Shown: positions 58,894 through 64,000 of the stretch, in pieces
Position numbering within the stretch: the first letter of the stretch is position 1
Layout: each line of letters starts with the position of its first letter
Assembly (NCBI RefSeq): GCF_021347895.1
Contig: NC_067116.1
Span: forward strand, 46,244,860 to 46,308,859
Source of the DNA: Acanthochromis polyacanthus
Taxonomy: Eukaryota > Chordata > Actinopteri > Pomacentridae
Direction: 5' to 3'
Length of the DNA stretch: 64,000 nucleotides
Notes under the pieces: generated by a model
Database searches by the model: none
Seen by the model: the letters and a program-made list of their open reading frames with translations, nothing else
Told to the model about the DNA's origin: nothing
Translations under genes and position numbers: made by a program

Positions 58894-60942
58894 CCACCTA
58901 CAAAAACATCAACGTTGGTCAACAGCAAAGTATTTCCCTGAAAACTGATGTTGGAAGTAAGTGAGCAAGAAAGTATCAGATCACAGTCCTCAAAACACAG
59001 AACACAAGATGTCTAGTATTCATTCATCACAATTAAACTCTGTTTTGCTGCATTTCTGTTGTTTACCATCTCGTTAAGATCAATTTGTTGATGAAAAAAT
59101 TATATCTTTTTAAAACACCTGGAACCTTTCAATGTAGAAACAGTGCAAATATTTTAGGAGAAAACTGAAATCATGTGATTCACAAAAATACAACTCCATT
59201 CTGTCTGGTACAGAAACTATGTTGAATTAACTCAGTACTTTGCTTTAATTAATGGACTAATAACTATCTAAGGTAATTATTTGAAATATAATTCTAAATG
59301 CAAGACATTTCTATTCACTGTTATAGAAAGTTGATGAAGGTAAATCCTGACACTCAGAGAGCACAGCAGGCCCTGAACCTAACACCAATAGTGACAAAAC
59401 ATTATAATCAACATTTAAAATATTCTCTAATCATTAGTAAACAGATCAGTGTTCAACACGTACCAGAATCATATATTTTCTCATTGAAGTTCTTACTCTC
59501 AGTGTTTTTCTCTGTGATCTGTGAACGTGTAGAAATTTACCAGCTTCAGTCAGTTCAGTTCAAATGTGTCTGCATGTCATTTTTCATCTCACAATTTTTT
59601 ATTGATGGTTCTTAATTTTCTTGAAATATATTTAAATCAAGTCCAAACTACAAAGCAGTACCAGGAGAACAAAACCACAATTTAAAAGCCTCATAATTCA
59701 TCATTCAAAGAAACATAAGATTAAAAAAAACTTATACAAACAATAAATAAAATAAATAAATAAATAAAATAATATTTTTTGCAACAAATACACCAACACA
59801 CAAACGCACCAGTAATGCTGAAGTACAGATACCACAACATCTCTTTAGCTGTAAGCGTTGTATCTAAAGTAAAATATTTCCTCTTTTTTCAATCTCTTGC
59901 AGCACCAGAAGATATCGAATATCTGCACAGGACTCATCTCGAGAATACTGTGCGTAAAGTCAGCTGTGACTATCGCGGTCGTTCGTTTGGACCAAAGACG
60001 ATATACAGAGCACATATTATTTTTTATGCTTACAGAAGAAATCTTAATGTTGATGATGACAGAACAAGTCTTTATGATGAGAAACAACGTGAGAGCAACA
60101 AGTGTGACTTTGAATTCAGAGATCTGAGCTATGATACGGAATACGAAGTGGTGGTATGTATAATCCTGTTTTTTAATTCTTCAGAATATTCCTATTTTAC
60201 TGCTCATTTATTGCTGAATGCTGTAATTCTTAATGATGTTCTGTCTTTATAGGTGACTGTTTTCAATGGAGTGCTGGAGAGCAATCCCAGGACTGATTAC
60301 ATTTTCACCGGGTGTACGTGCTGTTTTCATTGAAATCACAAAACATAATTTTCCTGTGATGTTTAACTCAGTTTCTCCTCATTGTATCTTGAATGTAACC
60401 ATTTTGATATTCTTCTGTTGTAATCCTCATTTACAGTCAACTACAAAGCTGCCATTATTAATTCTCTGTGCCTCCCCATTGCCAACATATTGGTTGTGGT
60501 GTTTATGGTGATCTATGAGAACTACATGAAGAAGCGCAGAGAGTCCAGAAGGTAAAGACCACGTATCAAACCTCCTGAATAAGTCTGACTGTCACTGATT
60601 TGTTTCAGTTTACATACAAAGCCACATTTTCATTTACCCTATTATTTTCTCCACAGTGGTGTGAATGACGACATGATGCTTGAATCAACAGCAAGTGAGT
60701 AAAATATTAACATCATTATTTGAACACTGTATTGACCTGATATGTTATTCTCCAAAAACTGTGGAATATTATAATAATTTGTAGCTGTAAATGTGTAAAA
60801 GAACTGAGTCAAGAGAAGTTTTAGAAGCGTACTGAGGCATGATGTTGTGCTGCAGTTGTACTTTGTGTCATGTTTCCTCTTTGTTGTCATAGTCTACATG
60901 AATACACGACCTCCTGGACGGCGTCATAAAGCAGCTCACTGA
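58894..60942 (+). pseudogene. ptprc-like: CD45 ectodomain-like receptor, copy R3 (5' half deleted)
   Basis: Spacer DNA (AAAGTTATGTAATCC) joins the middle of exon 5 at about 58894; the exon 5 remnant runs to 58956 with its donor site. Exons 6-10 are intact and in frame: 59903-60153, 60253-60313, 60437-60551, 60657-60694, 60893-60942. They encode the third FN3 domain (CDFEFRDLSYDTEYEVVV), VTVFNGVLESNP, the helix and the YMNTRPPGRRH tail. Signal peptide, D1-like domain and most of the second domain are missing; a decayed signal exon lies near 55280. The copy cannot make the 381-aa protein from its own sequence, though the 3' exons could be used by a transcript from upstream. Polyadenylation signals are at 61252-61261. 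Confidence 0.8.
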
Positions 60943-61261
60943 TGAAGGAAGGCCTGATGGAGCTTCACATCAAATCACCATTTACTCTCTATGATAAGTT
61001 TTAAAGTTATTCAGCTTGCAGAAGATCTTTTATCACATTTTAGAGGCTATTTTTAAATTTGTGTTACTGTTATTAGCCAAGAGCTCCAATATTGTACTCT
61101 ATTGAAATATTGTTTAACAAAGTAAATTCTGTGGTATCTTCATCCATTTGTTGTATTTTGGAATTTAAATGATTTTGATGCTTTGGTGTGCATATTTTAC
61201 CATGTTAGAAAGTATCACTTTTCTTGCTGATGTTTGAACCAAGTCTGGTTAAATAAATAAA

Positions 61262-61464
61262 ATCAACTTAATCACAATGATGTACAGACGTGTTGCTGAT
61301 TATTAGACAAACCTCCAGAAGTCAGAACAGTGTAGCTTTGCTGAAAATCTGTGGAATAGAATAGCTACAGCAATGAATTGTTCAATGGTGGATTCAGGAA
61401 AGCTTCATCAACATGTAAAGTTGAGAAACATGTGACAGTATCAAGTACAGTGTGAGACACAGTG
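61262..61464. other. R3 3' flank, array spacer ends here
   Basis: Spacer homology to the other copies continues through the antisense PPLNNSLL frame and stops at CAGTGTGAGACACAGTG (61464). Unrelated repeat DNA then begins. Confidence 0.5.
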
Positions 61465-61742
61465 CAACCCGGTCTCACAAGGATTTGTGAAACTGTCACG
61501 TAAATTAATCTTATGGTTTCGTGCGCACCAACACGGTTTCTCATGTTTTTTGTGTTGCTCACAACGACATTCAAACCAATGTTTTTCGTGTTGCTCACAA
61601 CTAAATTCACACCAATGTATTTCAAGCGGAGGACTTTTCATGCCACTCAGAACGTATTTCAAACGAATATTTTTAATGTAAAAGCGTTGCGAATCCAACG
61701 CTATATTTTGCATTACATCGTCCCATATTTATAATGTAACGC
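61465..61742. repeat. Dispersed teleost-like repeat with internal duplication
   Basis: Starts CAACCCGGTCTCACAAGG and contains near-tandem copies of a unit like TTTCGTGTTGCTCACAAC followed by ATTCAAACCAATG. It resembles a widespread fish repeat but I cannot name the family. Confidence 0.4.
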
Positions 61743-61919
61743 AGGGGTCAGCAAATAGATGTGGTTTCGGGCCAAAATTTGTGTAAACATTATTCGGCCG
61801 TTTGACCGAAGGACCGGTGCGCTGGTATTTATTTATGTAGCTCCAGGAACAACCTAGAGACTTGTGCTTCGAATCAGTTTTTCACCAAGGTCACCTGAAT
61901 CACCCCTAAAAGTTTCAGC

Positions 61920-62579
61920 TCATTTGATGCAAAAATGACCCGGGGGCCGGACAGGGCAGAGGGGCCGCTCCGGCGGACGGCCCGGGGGCCGGACAGACAT
62001 CTGGGTTGGAGGCTGGACTGGGGGCGGAGCCGGGTCCGGTGGGTCCTCCGGGGGCGGAGCCGGGTCCGGTGGGTCCTCCGGGGGCGGAGCCGGGTCCGGT
62101 GGGTCCTCCGGGGGCGGCACAGAACACTGATCCAGGGGCCCCTCCGGGGGCGGCACAAGATCCAGGGGCCCCTCCGGGGGCGGAGCTGGAGGGAAGGCGC
62201 AGAGCCTCCTCAGGGGCTCGGAGAAGGCCTTATGCCCTTCTAAGGCCGCTGAGGTCCCGGGGACTGGAGGCGGGGCGTCGTCGACCTCTGCGGAAACTGG
62301 AGGCGGGGCGTCGTCGACCACCGCGGGGACTGGAGGCGGGGCGTCGTCGACCACCGCGGGGACTGGAGGCGGATGGCTACTTGGGAAAAGTGTGACAGGG
62401 CTGTCCAAGTCAATCAGGGGGGTGTCCAGGAACTGCTGAATGTAGTCGGGTAGACAGTTGATCAGTCCAGGTCGCTGAATCGCTAATCGAAGGCCCCGGA
62501 CCACAGTCTCCTCCCTGGGGTCTCTCCTCCACTCGTTATGTAGATCGCATAATGCATAAAAGTATATGCTGTTCTCCAA
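61920..62579 (-). CDS. Proline-rich ORF of repeat origin
   Basis: A 219-codon frame opens MENSIYFYALCDLHNEWRRD with a short folded-looking segment (GLRLAIQRPGLINCLPDYIQ). It then becomes low-complexity, with tandem PPPVPAVVDDA and PPPEDPPDPA units encoded by 33-bp and 30-bp repeats. No known domain. Base composition is far more GC-rich than the array. It probably belongs with 62694-63173 to a non-autonomous LTR-type element on the minus strand. Confidence 0.4.
   Translation of the reverse strand: MENSIYFYALCDLHNEWRRDPREETVVRGLRLAIQRPGLINCLPDYIQQFLDTPLIDLDSPVTLFPSSHPPPVPAVVDDAPPPVPAVVDDAPPPVSAEVDDAPPPVPGTSAALEGHKAFSEPLRRLCAFPPAPPPEGPLDLVPPPEGPLDQCSVPPPEDPPDPAPPPEDPPDPAPPPEDPPDPAPPPVQPPTQMSVRPPGRPPERPLCPVRPPGHFCIK
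62021..62110. repeat. 30-bp tandem repeat, three units
   Basis: Three perfect copies of a 30-bp GC-rich unit (GGGGCGGAGCCGGGTCCGGT...), followed by two diverged units to about 62180. On the minus strand each encodes PPPEDPPDPA. Confidence 0.9.
62262..62370. repeat. 33-bp tandem repeat, about three units
   Basis: Units of ACTGGAGGCGGGGCGTCGTC plus GACCACCGCGGGG. On the minus strand they encode PPPVPAVVDDA-type repeats. Confidence 0.85.
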
Positions 62580-62693
62580 ACAGGAGAAGAGAACTACAAG
62601 GGAGGAGCCCTGGGTCCAGGGCAGGGTGTCAGCCGGGTCCTCTGTTGGTGGAATCGGGGTCAGGTTCTGGGGAACAGAGGTCTGGTTCAGGGC

Positions 62694-63173
62694 TCAGTTC
62701 TGAGGGTCAGTGGGCTGATTCTGGAGGCCGGAGGGCTGGGCAGGGTTCTGGTCGTGGGTCTGATCCTGGGGAACAGGGGACAGGAGAATGGACGACAAGT
62801 GGACAACAGATGGAGGGTCAAAGAGGGGCTTTGATGGGGCAGGATCCTGGGAGCCACGGCGCCTCCTGGTGTGGCGTCCTCGGCGGCCAGGTCGCTCAAC
62901 GGCCGGCTCCACGATTGGCGGGAGGACCGGTTCAGGCAGGAAACTAGGGGGGTCCAGACCCAGGGTTTTCTGTAACAATAGGTCGCACAAGGCATGGGAA
63001 GTGATGGAAAAAGATGGGGACTGGGTGTTTCTTTTCTGGGGGGCATGCTGCTTCTTAGATGGCGGCTTCAGGGCTAGTCGGGTTCCCCAGAAGGGAGAGG
63101 ATGAGTCATAAACCGACATGGTGGCTGGGGGGAATCGGGGAGGCAAGACTGTGAGGGGAGAGGGTTGGTCCAA
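62694..63173 (-). CDS. Basic/proline-rich ORF of repeat origin
   Basis: A 159-codon frame begins MDQPSPLTVLPPRFPPATMS, has a segment with SSPFWGTRLALKPPSKKQ and ALCDLLLQKTLGLDPPS, then an Arg-rich patch (RRGRHTRRRRGS). No recognisable domain. Its position just inside an LTR-like end suggests a gag-like product of an LTR element, without direct motif support. Confidence 0.35.
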   Translation of the reverse strand: MDQPSPLTVLPPRFPPATMSVYDSSSPFWGTRLALKPPSKKQHAPQKRNTQSPSFSITSHALCDLLLQKTLGLDPPSFLPEPVLPPIVEPAVERPGRRGRHTRRRRGSQDPAPSKPLFDPPSVVHLSSILLSPVPQDQTHDQNPAQPSGLQNQPTDPQN

Positions 63174-63219
63174 ACCCTGGTAGTGGGCTCTCCGGGTCCG
63201 TTGTTTGGCCAGAGTGTTC

Positions 63220-63917
63220 TGTCACGAACTGAGCTGGTGGACCCGAGCAGAGAGCCACACTACCAAGGCTGGTTGAAATGTAAGTGTTTAATTGTTAGGG
63301 GTGAAATGGTGGCTAGGTGGGGGAAAACCAGGGTACAGGAGCGGGGGGTTCCAGGCAGGAGTGGGGGTTCCAGGCAGGAGTGGGGGTTCCAGGCAGGAGT
63401 GGGGGTTCCAGGCAGGAGTGGGGGTTCCAGGCAGGAGTGAGGGTCCCGGCAGGAGTGGGGGTCCAGGCAGAACCGGGGGGTTTGGGCCAGGCACGGGGGA
63501 AGTCCAGGCAGGGAAGAACCGGTGATAAGAGGTCTGGGGAGAGCCGGAGGGGAAGGAGGATGGCGGAGATCCCGGACAGCTGAATCTGAGGGGAAGCAGG
63601 AGGAAACAAAGTAAGAGAAACAAGGCAGGAACTGAAACTGGTAGTACTAGAGGCGAGAGAGCAAACTGAACTGTGTGGTTCTGGTTTAACACTCTGGCAG
63701 GGAGTGGAAGGCTGAGCCGGTACTTATTGTTGAGGTGAGTCATTAGTGAGATGATCATCAGCTGTCCGGGAGCCGTGGAGGTGGTTGATTGCCTGAGTGG
63801 AGTCAGCTGAGAAGCCAGACTCCACTCAGGCACCGAGCTGCAGGGGAAGACACAGGGCAGAGGAGTGGATGGGAGACAGGCAAGACAGACAGGGCAGAGG
63901 AGAAGGGAGCTGTGACA
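63220..63917 (-). mobile_element. LTR-like terminal segment (TGTCAC...GTGACA)
   Basis: A 698-bp segment with inverted ends TGTCAC/GTGACA, compatible with a TG...CA LTR. On its outer side the array spacer (CTCGGAACAGATTTGACC) resumes; on its inner side lie the minus-strand proline-rich ORFs. No matching second LTR is visible in the window, and no clear primer-binding site was identified. Confidence 0.45.
63343..63450. repeat. 19-bp minisatellite
   Basis: About five to six copies of GGGGGTTCCAGGCAGGAGT in tandem, with the last copies diverged. Confidence 0.9.
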
Positions 63918-64000
63918 CTCGGAACAGATTTGACCAATGGCAATGACGATAATGATGGCTGGGTTTGCTTGAGAGATGAGGAAGAGCATCACAAGTGGAT
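63918..64000. other. Array spacer resumes at window end
   Basis: CTCGGAACAGATTTGACCAA and the following bases match 47009-47090 and 58707-58790 almost exactly, so another array unit, and possibly another gene copy, is expected to the right. Confidence 0.75.

Noticed and set aside
61743..61850. CAGGGGTCAGCAAATAG as the end of a second hAT element
   Set aside because: Resembles a hAT terminus, but no partner end or 8-bp duplication was found in the window.

Overview
This window is AT-rich nuclear DNA, almost certainly from a ray-finned (teleost) fish. The evidence is short vertebrate-type exons with canonical GT-AG introns, (CA)n and (ACGC)n microsatellites, and a teleost-like mix of transposons: RTE-like and CR1/L2-like LINEs, BEL/Pao-like gag remnants, piggyBac-like and mariner-like small elements, and a hAT element. 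There is no prokaryotic or viral organisation.

LARGE-SCALE LAYOUT. The window is dominated by a giant inverted repeat around a 100-N gap (27097-27196). Bases 1-27096 match, in reverse complement, bases 27197 to about 52928, right up to both gap edges. The arms share gene copies and most transposon insertions with the same target-site duplications. One 1.35 kb LINE (8239-9586) is in the left arm only, the outermost parts differ by substitutions, and about 31.7-36.3 kb of the right arm carries many single-base losses absent from the other copies. This fits two haplotypes, or a false duplication, joined head to head at the gap. A true palindrome is not excluded.

GENES. Within each arm is a tandem array of one gene family, transcribed away from the gap. 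From the centre outward on the left (minus strand): L0 (3' exons only, 24084-23088), L1 (complete, 17414-9760), L2 (5' exons, 4920-416, running off the window). On the right (plus strand): R0 (30202-31198), R1 (complete, 36848-44504), R2 (47995-54448, frameshifted in exon 6), R3 (58894-60942, lacking its 5' half). The complete model has 10 exons and encodes 381 aa: signal peptide, three cysteine-containing FN3-like regions, one transmembrane helix and a tail of about 40 aa. The membrane-proximal domain, the stalk and the helix resemble the CD45 (PTPRC) ectodomain closely, but no phosphatase domain follows. The last exon ends in a YMNT tail. Read in another frame, the same DNA encodes a peptide resembling the start of the CD45 juxtamembrane wedge. 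The family therefore looks like CD45-derived receptors that lost the phosphatase by frameshift. About 170 bp upstream of each intact signal-peptide exon lie conserved ETS and RUNX-like motifs, as expected of a blood-cell promoter.

INTERGENIC AND INTRONIC DNA. Intron 1 of every full-length copy holds a piggyBac-like MITE and an internally deleted mariner-like element. Intron 5 of L1/R1 holds an antisense RTE-like LINE. Intergenic spacers hold BEL/Pao-like gag remnants and a second transposon ORF. The spacer upstream of R3 is split by a 1.36 kb hAT element that carries about 330 bp of 28S rRNA gene. Beyond 61464 the array is interrupted by GC-rich, LTR-like repeat DNA with proline-rich ORFs; the last 83 bases resume array spacer sequence.
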